Below, piece after piece: positions 1-8,084 of a stretch of DNA of 64,000 nucleotides; the first letter of the stretch is position 1; each line of letters begins with the position of its first letter. Source of the DNA: Burkholderiaceae bacterium (GTDB lineage Bacteria; Pseudomonadota; Gammaproteobacteria; Burkholderiales; Burkholderiaceae_C); the NCBI GenBank assembly GCA_913776825.1, contig CAJYPV010000032.1:333734-397733 (forward strand). The letters are read 5' to 3'. A model generated the notes under the pieces. That model was not told the origin of the DNA and did no database searches. It saw nothing but the letters and a program-made list of their open reading frames with translations. The position numbers were made by a program, and so were the translations under genes.

Positions 1-325
1 CGATGTGCTGCGCTTCCTCGGCGGTCTGGGTGGAGTTCAGAAACGCGGCATGCACGCCGGCTTCTTCCAGCGCGCCGACCTGGTCATGCATCAGCGCGAT
101 CAGCGGGCTGACCACCACCGTGACGCCGTGGCCAGCGCGCTGGCGGGCGATCGCCGGAATCTGGTAGCAGAGGCTTTTGCCGCCACCGGTGGGCATCAGC
201 ACCAGGGCGTCGCCGCCTTGGGTGACGTGGTCCACGATCTCCGCTTGCTGGCCGCGGAATGCGCTGTAGCCGAACACCTCTTGCAGGATGTCGGCGGGGA
301 CGGGATGATGGCTGGGCGGACTCAT
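1..325 (-). CDS. recQ: ATP-dependent DNA helicase RecQ, N-terminal part (cut by window edge)
   Basis: The first 108 codons of a RecQ-family 3'-5' DNA helicase, which acts in recombination and replication-fork repair. The reading starts at an ATG whose complement is at 323-325. Helicase motif I is visible as PTGGGKSLCYQ, with motif Ia as VVSPLIALMHDQ, both typical of RecQ. The region before motif I includes FGYSAFRGQQ, the RecQ-type motif 0 that contacts adenine. The rest of the helicase, RQC and HRDC domains lies outside the window. The gene is divergent from the diguanylate cyclase at 432, leaving about 106 bp for both promoters. Confidence 0.93.
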   Translation of the reverse strand, partial: MSPPSHHPVPADILQEVFGYSAFRGQQAEIVDHVTQGGDALVLMPTGGGKSLCYQIPAIARQRAGHGVTVVVSPLIALMHDQVGALEEAGVHAAFLNSTQTAEEAQHI

Positions 326-431
326 GGAGCCCGCGATTGTCCAGGAGATCGCCCGTGACCGCGTTTGTTGCTCATCGGCCTGGCATGCGCGAGGTCAAAC
401 CTGCGCCCCTCACCCCTCTCAGGTGGGCCTC

Positions 432-1400
432 ATGATCCCCCCGCTCCTCCCCCCTGACGAGGGTGCGCGACTCGCCACGCTGCGGGTCTTGCAGCTGCTG
501 GACACCGAGCCGGACGACCGCTTCGATCGCATCACCCGCATGGCCCGGCGGCTGTTCCAGGTGCCGATCGCGCTGATCAGCCTGGTGGATGAGGACCGGC
601 AGTGGTTCAAATCCGCCCAGGGCCTGGATGTGCGCGAGACGCCGCGAGACCTCTCCTTCTGCGGCCACGCGATCCTGTCGGACCATCTGCTGCTGGTGCC
701 GGATGCGCATCTGGATCCGCGCTTCGTCGACAACCCGCTGGTCACCGGCCCGCCGCATGTGCGCTTCTATGCGGGTCAGCCGGTGCGCGCGCCGAGCGGA
801 CACCGGCTGGGCACGCTGTGTCTGATCGACCACGTGGCGCGTGGCTTCGACGAGGACGATCAGGCCACCCTGCGTGATCTGGCGCAGTTGGTCGAACACC
901 AATTTGCCGCGCTCTACATGGCGATGGTGGATGCGCTGACGCGTTTGGCCAATCGACGCGGCTTTGAATCGCAAGGGGGCCAGGTTCTGGCCTTGTGCCA
1001 GCGCCAGCAATGGCCGGCGACCTTGCTCTATTTCGACCTGGACCGGTTCAAGCAGATCAACGACCACTTCGGCCATGCGGAGGGTGATTGGGCGCTGAAG
1101 GCCTTCGCCGATCTGCTGCGGGTGTGTCTGCGGGCGTCGGATGTCGTGGCGCGGATTGGCGGCGACGAGTTCGGCGTGCTGCTCAGCGGAACGGCGGTGG
1201 AGGGCCTGGACCATGCGCTGGCGCGCCTGCGACAGCAATTGCAGGCGCACAACCAGCGCTCCCAGCGCGGTTATGGGCTGGATTTCAGCGTGGGCAGTGC
1301 GTCGATGGCGGCGGGACAGGATCTGACGCTGGCCGAGCTGATGGCCCTGGCCGATGCGGCGATGTATGTGAACAAGCAAGCGCGGCGTGAGGCGGCGTGA
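432..1400 (+). CDS. GAF-GGDEF diguanylate cyclase
   Basis: Predicted cytosolic diguanylate cyclase (2 GTP to c-di-GMP), 322 aa. A GAF-type sensory domain covers about residues 15-165, including the stretch PPHVRFYAGQPV found in many GAF-GGDEF proteins. The catalytic domain follows (about 166-322), starting at DALTRLANRRGF. The active-site GGDEF is intact at residues 243-247. An inhibitory I-site RASD lies at 234-237, exactly five residues before it, so product feedback inhibition is expected. There is no EAL domain, transmembrane segment or signal peptide. I chose the ATG at 432, where the GAF-like sequence begins; upstream in-frame codons to 324 would add an unlikely basic leader. The ligand of the GAF domain is unknown. 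The GAF domain resembles the one in the gene at 14295. Confidence 0.9.
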   Translation: MIPPLLPPDEGARLATLRVLQLLDTEPDDRFDRITRMARRLFQVPIALISLVDEDRQWFKSAQGLDVRETPRDLSFCGHAILSDHLLLVPDAHLDPRFVDNPLVTGPPHVRFYAGQPVRAPSGHRLGTLCLIDHVARGFDEDDQATLRDLAQLVEHQFAALYMAMVDALTRLANRRGFESQGGQVLALCQRQQWPATLLYFDLDRFKQINDHFGHAEGDWALKAFADLLRVCLRASDVVARIGGDEFGVLLSGTAVEGLDHALARLRQQLQAHNQRSQRGYGLDFSVGSASMAAGQDLTLAELMALADAAMYVNKQARREAA

Positions 1401-1622
1401 GCCTGCGGGCGCCCGGCCGGGTTGCTTGGCGCTCGCGCCCATTCACGTCCGGTGCGCACGGTCACACCTTTGGGGTAACTGGTGGGGGAGGGCAGGCCTG
1501 GTTTGGACGGCTGGCGGCATAATCCGCCCCTTGCGCCGCCTGTCTTCTGTGAGGCTGGGTGGCGGCTTCAGAAGCAATTCCCGATCTTTTTCCACCTACA
1601 CGCAAGCGGACGGCAAGCAACC

Positions 1623-2171
1623 ATGGCCTCGGTCAACAAAGTCATCATTCTCGGCAACCTGGGTCGTGATCCCGAACTGCGCTATACGCCCAGCGGCAGT
1701 GCGGTGTGCAATGTGAGCATCGCCACCACCCGCAACTGGAAGAGCCGCGAGGGTGGCGAGCGCCAGGAAGAGACCGAATGGCACCGTGTGGTGTTCTACG
1801 ACCGGCTGGCCGAGATCGCCGGTGAATACCTGAAGAAGGGTCGCCCGGTGTATGTGGAAGGTCGTCTGAAGACCCGCAAGTGGCAGGACAAGGAAGGCAA
1901 GGACAACTACACCACCGAAATCATCGCGGAGCAGATGCAACTGCTCGGCGGCCGTGATGGCGGCGATGAGATGGGCGGTGGCGGCGGCGGTGGCGGTTAC
2001 AGCCGTGAGCGCAACACCGAGCGCAGCAGCGGTGGCGGCAGTGGCCGCGACAGCGGCGATTTCGATGCTCCGCGCGCTCCGGCGCCGCGCTCGGCGCCGG
2101 CCCCTCGCCAGGCACCCGCGCCGAAGCCGGCGACTGGGTTTGATGATATGGATGACGATATTCCGTTCTGA
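1623..2171 (+). CDS. ssb: Single-stranded DNA-binding protein
   Basis: SSB, 182 aa, coats single-stranded DNA during replication, repair and recombination and recruits partner proteins. The N-terminal OB fold (about residues 1-112) begins MASVNKVIILGNLGRDPE, the standard SSB start. A long flexible linker rich in Gly, then Ala and Pro, spans about 118-172. The protein ends in the acidic partner-binding tip DDDIPF. The start is the ATG at 1623; a longer open frame from 1482 has no SSB-like sequence. Length is normal for Burkholderiales. Confidence 0.97.
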   Translation: MASVNKVIILGNLGRDPELRYTPSGSAVCNVSIATTRNWKSREGGERQEETEWHRVVFYDRLAEIAGEYLKKGRPVYVEGRLKTRKWQDKEGKDNYTTEIIAEQMQLLGGRDGGDEMGGGGGGGGYSRERNTERSSGGGSGRDSGDFDAPRAPAPRSAPAPRQAPAPKPATGFDDMDDDIPF

Positions 2172-2253
2172 ATCTCAATAGGCCCCCCTTTCTGTGGGTG
2201 GTGGCCCGTCTCTCACAGGGAGCGGGCAGTCTTTTCCCTATCCACACGCAAAT

Positions 2254-3203
2254 CTAGCTGTGAAGCTTCAAGACGTTATGTCCTGAAGCATTGAGCCTGG
2301 TCATTGGTGCGACACCGCCGATGCCGCTGTGTGGACGATGCCAGTTGTAGTGGTGCATCCAGCTGGCCAAGGCGGCGGTGCGGTGCCTGGAGTTCTGGTA
2401 GGTCCAGCCATAGGCCCACTCCCTCAGCGCCGATTGGATGAAGCGTTCGGCCTTGCCATTGGTCTGCGGTCGATAGGCCCGCGTGAAGCGATGCTGGATG
2501 CCCAGATCCTTGCACGCGGTCGCGAAGTCGCGAGATCTGAAGGCTGCGCCGTTGTCGGTGAGAAGCCGCTTGAGCCGCACGCCCAACGACGCGTAGTACG
2601 CCGCGGCATCGCGCATGAACTGCACGGCCTGCGGTGTCTTCTCACCGGGCAGCATTTGCGTGAAGGCGATGCGCGCGTGGTCGTCGATGGCAACGAACAA
2701 GGTCTCCCATCCGGCACCGCTGACGCGGTCGCGTCAATCACCCGTGACCCGCTGGCTGGGCCTGACGATGCGGCCGAGCTTCTTCGTGTCGATGTGCAGC
2801 AGATCTACCGGCGCCTCGTGCTCGTAGCGCTGCACCGGTTCGACCGGCTTGAGGTCGCTGAGCTTGGAGAGTCCGGCGCGTGCCAGCACACGGCTGACGG
2901 TCGACTCGGAGACACCTACCGAGCGCGCGATGCGCGCCTGCAGCAGGTGCCGACGCCGCAGCTCGACCATCAGCAAGGCCTTGGCCGGCGAGATCGAGCG
3001 CCGTGATTTCGCGGGCCTTGAGGACGCGTCTTCCAGCGCGGATTCGCCGCCCGCGCGAAAGCGGGCCAGCCCTTGCGGGCGGTCGTCGGAGTCACGACAT
3101 GTTCGGCCGCGGCCTGGGCGAACGAGAACCCTTCGAAGGTGAGCTGATGGACCATCTGGAGTCGACGCGCGAAGGTGAGTTGGGCATGCTTATAGGTGTT
3201 CAA
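2254..3203 (-). pseudogene. IS481-family transposase, decayed (frameshift plus premature stop)
   Basis: An IS481-type DDE transposase reads on the minus strand in three pieces. The N-terminal helix-turn-helix part (3203 to about 3055, probable TTG start NTYKHAQLTF) is out of frame with the rest, so a one-base indel lies near 3050-3060. The middle piece (RIARSVGVSESTVSRVLARAG) runs into an in-frame TGA at 2734-2736; the family usually has Arg there, so a CGA-to-TGA change is likely. The integrase core continues in the same frame with HIDTKKLGRI, LLTDNGAAFRS and YRPQTNGKAERFIQ, ending in YNWHRPHSGI. An IS481-like terminal sequence (TGTGAAGCTTCAAGACG) starts at 2259, so the frame reads just past the element end. 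I could not find a matching opposite end near 3200-3300. It should be inactive. Confidence 0.85.
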
Positions 3204-3300
3204 CAGTCCGGCGCGACAACGACAAGGACCAGCGCAAACGTCAATCACCCGACGTCAACGACAACCACCTCGAGGACCGTAACCATGACCCCATAGCCAG

Positions 3301-3339
3301 CGACATTCATCCCCGTCCAACCGGCCAAGATGAATGTCG
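3301..3339. repeat. Perfect 11-bp inverted repeat (possible stem-loop)
   Basis: CGACATTCATC at 3301-3311 is followed 17 bases later by its exact reverse complement GATGAATGTCG at 3329-3339, with TTTT just after. It lies between the IS481 remnant and the CARF-like gene. It may be a terminator on the plus strand, a protein-binding site or a leftover mobile-element end. Confidence 0.6.
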
Positions 3340-3389
3340 TTTTGCCGGCCATCCTGATTGACGCCGTCGACAGTATGAACGGGGAGCAT

Positions 3390-3971
3390 TTAGCGCTCGT
3401 CAAACAGCGGCCACATTTGCGGTGCGGGCAGCACGTGGCCGAGGTCGTCGTAGGGGGCCGCGTGGTACGCGAACGGCATGCCGGCTTGCTGGCATGCCAG
3501 CAAGGCGCCGAGGCCCATCGCGCGCGTGCCGCCGGAGATGTCTACGCGCAACCGGGACCTGTCGCCCGGCGCGTCCTGTAGCAGCCGGGACACCGCCTGG
3601 CGCGTGTCGGCGATTGCCTGCGCCTCGTCGACCAGCGCGATGATGCCCTCCTGCGGGGCGAGCACTTCGCAGCCCAGGCCCTGTCCGGACAGGTGGGCGC
3701 GCAGGATCGGCAACCAGGCTGCGGCTGGCCGGCCGGCACGCGGGTGGGTGGTGACGAGCACCAAGCGTTGCGCGCCACTTTGCGCGACCAGGCGTGCGAT
3801 CTTTTCGAGGTCTTCGCGTGCCGACGGCACGAGGTTCAGCAATTCCAGGTCGGCAGAGGCCAGGGCTCGCTCGACATCCACTAGCGGCTCCATCGGCGGC
3901 AGGTGCGTGGGCTGGAATAGCGCGATCAAGGTCGCGCCGGGATCATGGGGCTGGGCTTGGCCGGATGGCAT
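3390..3971 (-). CDS. CARF-like nucleotide-sensor domain protein (tentative)
   Basis: A 193-aa cytosolic protein with no signal or membrane segment. The N-terminus (TLIALFQPTHLPPMEPL, residues 14-30) and the motif DISGGTRAMGLGALLACQQ (144-162) resemble the two signature regions of CARF domains in Csm6/Csx1/Card1-type proteins: an opening strand followed by a Pro-containing loop, and the (D/N)xTGGT(K/R)xM ligand-binding motif. CARF domains bind cyclic oligoadenylate or related second messengers made during phage infection. No effector nuclease domain follows; the protein is only about as long as one CARF domain. AAGGA lies 7-12 bases before the ATG at 3971. It follows by 21 bp the end of another reading frame (stop at 3993), so it was probably the second gene of an operon whose first gene is now truncated. 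No CRISPR array or cas gene is in the window. The assignment rests on motif reading only. Confidence 0.42.
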   Translation of the reverse strand: MPSGQAQPHDPGATLIALFQPTHLPPMEPLVDVERALASADLELLNLVPSAREDLEKIARLVAQSGAQRLVLVTTHPRAGRPAAAWLPILRAHLSGQGLGCEVLAPQEGIIALVDEAQAIADTRQAVSRLLQDAPGDRSRLRVDISGGTRAMGLGALLACQQAGMPFAYHAAPYDDLGHVLPAPQMWPLFDER

Positions 3972-3992
3972 GGTCGGTCCTTGTCTGGTTCC

Positions 3993-4124
3993 TCAGTGGT
4001 CGGCGTCGTCCTCGCCAATCTCTTTTCGTTCGCTCTGAGCCCGCTCCGTTCGGCTGTCAAAAGGCACGAATTTGGGGCGTAGCACGCCCTTCGACAAGCC
4101 CTCAAGAAACAGCTGCTTTATCCT
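3993..4124 (-). pseudogene. C-terminal remnant of an unrecognised gene upstream of the CARF-like gene
   Basis: An open frame without any ATG or GTG at its beginning reads IKQLFLEGLSKGVLRPKFVP and ends in an acidic tail GEDDADH before a TGA at 3993-3995. It lies 21 bp before the CARF-like gene, on the same strand, as expected for an operon partner. It is closed upstream by an in-frame TGA at 4125-4127, and the IS3-family insertion begins at 4203. I read it as the tail of a gene whose front was lost when the island was rearranged. The family is not recognised. Confidence 0.35.
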
Positions 4125-4216
4125 TCAACCACAAGGACTTGCAACAGCACGAAACTTGAAGAACAGCGAAATCACCCTCGTGCCCACTCTGTTTCTTTGG
4201 AACGTAAGCTCCCCTG

Positions 4217-5074
4217 TCAAGTAGACAGCCCAGAACTAGAGACATACAGGTTAAAAACCCTGATCTTGAAGACCGCTGGCGGCACGCTGCCCAGGGAATC
4301 GCGGGGCCGGTATTCGTTGTAGTCGATCAGCCAGTCGTCCGCTGCGCTTTGGACCTCGCGGACCGCATTGGACAGCCATGCGTCGAGCACCTCCTGACGG
4401 AAGCTCCGGTTAAAGCACTCGATGAATGCGTTCTGGTTGGGCTTGCCGGGCTGGATAAACAGCAGCTTGACGCCCTGACGCTCGGCCCAATCGACAAAGA
4501 CCTCAGCCGTCAGTTCCGGCCCGTTGTCCAAGCGGATCGCCTCGGGCCGACCGTAGACCTCGATCAACTGGTCCATCACTCGCACCACGCGCGACGCTGG
4601 AATCGAAGTGCCGCCCTCGATGCGAAGCGCCTCGCGATCGCCTTAATCGATCACGTTGAGCGTGCGAAATGGTCGTCCGTCGTAGAGCGTGTCGCGCATG
4701 AAGTCCAAGGCCCACACCCGGTTGCGCTCGGTGCTTGCCAGCAGTGGTTGACGCTAGCGCGTGAGCAAGCGCCGCCGCGCCTTGCGTTTGAGGTTCAGCC
4801 GCATCGCGCAATACACCCGATAGACCCGCTGATCGTTCCAGCCTCGTCCATCGTTGCTCAGTCGGTCGAAGCACTTCCAGAAGCCCCAACGCGGACGCTT
4901 GGCCCGCACATCATTGATCGCGTGGACCACGGGGCTGTCCTTGGCCGCCTGATCCGTTGTGGAGTTGTAGAGCGAAGACTGCGGTAAGCCCACGACTCGG
5001 CAGGCGCGCACTTGGGACAGATGATGCTCGTCGACCATGATCTGCACCGCGCTGCGCCTGGCAGTCGCCGTCAC
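4217..5074 (-). pseudogene. IS3-family transposase OrfB, two in-frame stops
   Basis: The DDE integrase half of the element. All parts are in one frame but two nonsense codons interrupt it: a TAG near 4754 after KARRRLLTR, and a TAA near 4643 after RTLNVID, where the family usually continues with Glu (a GAA-to-TAA change). The catalytic acids can still be seen: Asp in WALDFMRD, Asp in IRLDNGPELTAE, and Glu in NAFIECFNRSFRQEVLDAW. The N-terminal HTH_21 region reads RAKRPRWGFWKCFDRL. The reading ends at 4217, just inside the left inverted repeat. No active transposase should result. Confidence 0.87.
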
Positions 5075-5337
5075 AATTTTCGCAACAGAACATCCTTGAT
5101 CGCGACGTTCTCCAGAGCCAGTTCGGCGGACATCCGCTTGAGCCTGGCGTTCTCGGCTTCCAGCTCCTTGACCCGCTTGAGCTCGTTAACCGACATGCCG
5201 GCGTATTTGCTCTGCCACTGGCAATAGGTGGCCGGACTGATGCCGTGATGGCGGCACACCTCTGCCACCGGCAAGCCCGCCTCTCCTTCGCCCAGGATCG
5301 CCATGATCTGGGCCTCCGTGAAGCTCGATTTCCTCAT
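5071..5337 (-). CDS. IS3-family transposase OrfA
   Basis: An 88-aa OrfA of an IS3-family element. A helix-turn-helix of the HTH_Tnp_1 type fills about residues 5-45 (TEAQIMAILGEGEAG, then VCRHHGISPATYCQWQ). A leucine-zipper-like coiled coil follows (LKRVKELEAENARLKRM) and mediates transposase oligomerisation in the family. It ends in LLRKL and overlaps the start of orfB. The A-rich CGAAAATT near 5078-5085 is the likely -1 slippage site that would fuse OrfA to OrfB. OrfA alone usually represses transposition. It is intact, unlike orfB. Confidence 0.88.
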   Translation of the reverse strand: MRKSSFTEAQIMAILGEGEAGLPVAEVCRHHGISPATYCQWQSKYAGMSVNELKRVKELEAENARLKRMSAELALENVAIKDVLLRKL

Positions 5338-5495
5338 CGCTCTCTTCCTCGAAGATGAGGAAGTCTCTATCTTCAGACTGTCTACTCAGCGGGGGAGCTT
5401 ACGGGAACGACTTGCGGTGCACCGCTTACCTTGCTCAGGGCGAACCGAGGGACTCATGCGAATCGGAGAGCTCTTCATCCGAACGCCCACAGCAC

Positions 5496-8084
5496 CTACA
5501 CATACCCCTCATCCGTCAAGCGCGGCGCCGTCGCCACCACTGCCTCGTTCTCCGCCTTCCGGATTTCGCGGATCTTGGCGTGTAATCTCTCATATGCCGT
5601 GAACAGGGTCTGCGCCGATGCCTTCCCTTCGCCCTTGGAAAGATCGGTCGCTGCCGGCTGCAGCGCAAGGCGGATCTTGGCCACTTCGGTGTCGATCTGG
5701 ATCAGAAAACGCGTGGCATCGACACCATACAGGGACGCGCAGACGGTGGCGCGCTTGCGCAGCTTGGCTTCGAAATCCCCCAGCTTTTGCAGCGGCGTGA
5801 CCGCCTCCTCGCCGATACGTGCCGCCTCGAATGCTTCGGCCAGCGCGCGCTGCGTTTCGACGTCTTCGCCGGCCGAGGCGTGGCGCCGCACGAAGACCTT
5901 GTCGAAGTCTTTCATGAGCGTGGCCGAGATCTGCGCCGGGTCGCGCGCTGCGGCGCTCTTGTACGACGCAAAGCGGTCTTCGAGCGGAATGGCCTGCTCG
6001 CCATCGATCTTCAATTTGGGCTTGAGGGCTTCCTGTCCGGCATCCAGCCGCAGCGGATGCCCGGTGCTCGTCTCGCCCGCAGACCTGCCCTGCAGGATGC
6101 TATTGAGAAACGCTGCCGGGTCTCCGGCCGCCAGGAATTTTTTGGGACTGACGCGCGCCGCCAACCCGGCAGACCAGGTCATCACGTCGATTGCGTTGCT
6201 TTTGCTCAGCAGCGCGAGGAAGATCTTGATCCAGACCTCGTCCTTATCGGTGAGGGCGCTCGCGTCGGCAACGTAGGGCCGCGAGTCTGCCGGCAAGGCC
6301 TGGACGGAGTCGGTAATTGACATCTTGCTGAGGTAGGGCACGAGATTCTTGGGAGTCGACCCGTCGGGAAGAAAGGTCGTGGCCTCCAGCTTGTTGGACA
6401 GCAGATACTGCGCCACCAGCGTCAACCAACCTTTGAGCGGCGCGGTGTTCGCCACGTCGAAAAGCAGGCAGAGCTCGCACTCGGCGAGGGCTTCCGCCGC
6501 GACGCGCACCGATTCGTCTAGCAGGTGGGCGACCACCTCCTTGTGCGTGTCGGGCAACGTGCCGCTGGTGATATCTTTTTTGGCCTCGGCGAACAGCGCC
6601 GGCACTTCGGAGGGCAGTGTGCCGCTGGTCTGCTGGTGGTATACGAAGCCGACGTAGGCCTTGACGGCGGCTAGCGCCGCGCGCGACTTGGCATCCGTCG
6701 CGAGGATCCAGGTGTCGAGATCGCTCTTGGGGACGCCGGTGAGCAGGTCGATGGCCGGATCGGGAACCGGCAATGCGCCGTCCTTCTTGGCTTCGACCTC
6801 GGTGGCCGTCACGTGGTCCTGCACCGCATCGGCGATCTGCTTGGTGCGCGTGATGGCGGCCGGATCGCGCTCTTCGATCGGCGGGGTGATGTATTCCATG
6901 TCGCTCATGGCCACATACGTCCAGTCGGGATGGATGTAGCCGTCTTCCTTGAGCGCCTCGATGAGGTCGGAATGCAGCTTGGAAAAACTGCCGTGGTCGG
7001 CGGTGAGCTCGAAGTAGTCGCAAGGATCGGTGCCGTACTTCCTGCCGTACTGCAGGCCGCCGCCCAGGAAGGCATTGATGGCGGGCGTGACCTGCGCCGG
7101 ACGCTTGAGTACCCTGGGCAGTCGCGCGCCGGCCGGCGTGGTGTATATCGGCTCTTGAAGCTCGACCTCGTAGCCCGTCATCGCCTGGATTACGCCGCCC
7201 GTGCCGCTGCCTTGCGTAGCACGCGGCGCGTCGGGCGCGGTTCCCTTGAACTGGGCGGCGCACGCGCCCATGGCATCGGCATCCTGCTCCAGGCCGGCGT
7301 CGTCGCTGACGGGCCGGCCGCCGACGTGAAGCGTGGGCGAAACGCGCCCTTGCTGCTGCTGGACCACGTGACACGCTTCGTGCGCCAGGTGATGCTCCTG
7401 CCCCGACGCGAGGTGGATGTCGTGCCCTTGCCCATAGGCCAGAGCATTGAGTTGGACCGGCTGCGCGGAGTTGTAGTGCACGCGCACCGAGTCCATCGAG
7501 AAGCCAGAGAGAGACTCGATGCCGTGCTTCAGCGGGTCGGGCATGCCAGTTCGATTGGGCGACGGCGCGGGAGCATCGCCCTCGCTCGCTTTGTCGAGCC
7601 CGGCGCCCACACGGAGTTGCGCGGCAGGGCCGAACAGGGAGTCCAAGAGCATGCGCTGCGCGATCATCCGCGGGCTGTCGGCGACGAAGCTCGGCTTTGC
7701 CGGGCCTGCGTGCCATTCGCCACCGCGCGGCTCGGCGGCCAGGCGCTGCGGCGCGCGATCGGGCACGGTGTTGTCTGGACGGCTAAACGGGTGCACTTCT
7801 ACGCCGGTTCGATTGGGCGGTGGCGCGGGCGCATCGCCCTCGCTCGCTTCGTCGAGCCCGGCGTCCGGACGGCGTTGCGCGGCGGGGCCGAACAGGGAGT
7901 CCACGAGCTTGCGCTGCGCGATCATCCTCGGGCTGTCCGCGGCGAAGCTCGGCTCTACCGAGCCTGCGCGCCATTCGCCGCCACACGCCTCGGCGGCCCG
8001 GCGCTGTGGAGCGCGATCGGGTGCGGTCTTGTCTGCTCGGCTCAACGGGGGCACTCCTTTCTTCTCAGGCGAGAGGCGCTGCAA
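5496..8084 (-). CDS. eCIS-core (DUF4157) metallopeptidase-like protein with unknown C-terminal domain
   Basis: An 862-aa protein of the type associated with extracellular contractile injection systems. An N-terminal 86-residue segment is present twice (about 17-102 and 103-188), each copy holding SPRMIAQR and DSLFGPAAQ. The eCIS-core DUF4157 domain follows (about 184-275). It contains an intact HEXXH zinc motif, HEACH, at residues 235-239, followed by VVQQQQGR, with a possible third ligand in GLEQDAD. From about residue 300 the C-terminal 560 residues begin MTGYEVELQEP and are not a family I can name; this part is probably the variable effector or cargo domain. No signal peptide or membrane segment. 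The start is a TTG at 8084 directly after a stop codon, with AGGAG 6-7 bases upstream. No eCIS sheath, tube or baseplate gene is nearby, so it is an orphan beside insertion sequences. Confidence 0.72.
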   Translation of the reverse strand: MQRLSPEKKGVPPLSRADKTAPDRAPQRRAAEACGGEWRAGSVEPSFAADSPRMIAQRKLVDSLFGPAAQRRPDAGLDEASEGDAPAPPPNRTGVEVHPFSRPDNTVPDRAPQRLAAEPRGGEWHAGPAKPSFVADSPRMIAQRMLLDSLFGPAAQLRVGAGLDKASEGDAPAPSPNRTGMPDPLKHGIESLSGFSMDSVRVHYNSAQPVQLNALAYGQGHDIHLASGQEHHLAHEACHVVQQQQGRVSPTLHVGGRPVSDDAGLEQDADAMGACAAQFKGTAPDAPRATQGSGTGGVIQAMTGYEVELQEPIYTTPAGARLPRVLKRPAQVTPAINAFLGGGLQYGRKYGTDPCDYFELTADHGSFSKLHSDLIEALKEDGYIHPDWTYVAMSDMEYITPPIEERDPAAITRTKQIADAVQDHVTATEVEAKKDGALPVPDPAIDLLTGVPKSDLDTWILATDAKSRAALAAVKAYVGFVYHQQTSGTLPSEVPALFAEAKKDITSGTLPDTHKEVVAHLLDESVRVAAEALAECELCLLFDVANTAPLKGWLTLVAQYLLSNKLEATTFLPDGSTPKNLVPYLSKMSITDSVQALPADSRPYVADASALTDKDEVWIKIFLALLSKSNAIDVMTWSAGLAARVSPKKFLAAGDPAAFLNSILQGRSAGETSTGHPLRLDAGQEALKPKLKIDGEQAIPLEDRFASYKSAAARDPAQISATLMKDFDKVFVRRHASAGEDVETQRALAEAFEAARIGEEAVTPLQKLGDFEAKLRKRATVCASLYGVDATRFLIQIDTEVAKIRLALQPAATDLSKGEGKASAQTLFTAYERLHAKIREIRKAENEAVVATAPRLTDEGYV
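7521..8036 (-). repeat. Two-copy 258-bp in-frame tandem duplication in the eCIS-core gene
   Basis: Two adjacent units of 86 codons (about 8036-7779 and 7778-7521) encode near-identical segments. Shared blocks are APQR.AAE, GGEW, PSF.ADSPRMIAQR, DSLFGPAAQ and ASEGDAPAP.PNRTG. The copies differ at scattered residues, so the duplication is not very recent. Confidence 0.85.

Larger units (their letters stand above)
4203..5403 (-). mobile_element. IS3-family insertion sequence (complete ends, broken orfB)
   Basis: A 1,201-bp element with imperfect inverted ends. The left end reads CGTAAGCTCCCCTGTCAAG; the right end read from the other strand is CGTAAGCTCCCCCGCTGAG, and both continue into TAGACAG. 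The element is flanked by the direct repeat GGAA (4199-4202 and 5404-5407), a plausible 4-bp target-site duplication as made by the IS407 branch of IS3. orfA and orfB are in the usual -1 relation. The transposase OrfAB should not be made because orfB carries two stops. Confidence 0.85.

Noticed and set aside
3390..3971. Complete type III CRISPR accessory gene
   Set aside because: No nuclease domain, no cas genes and no repeat array are seen in the window, so only a CARF-like domain is claimed.
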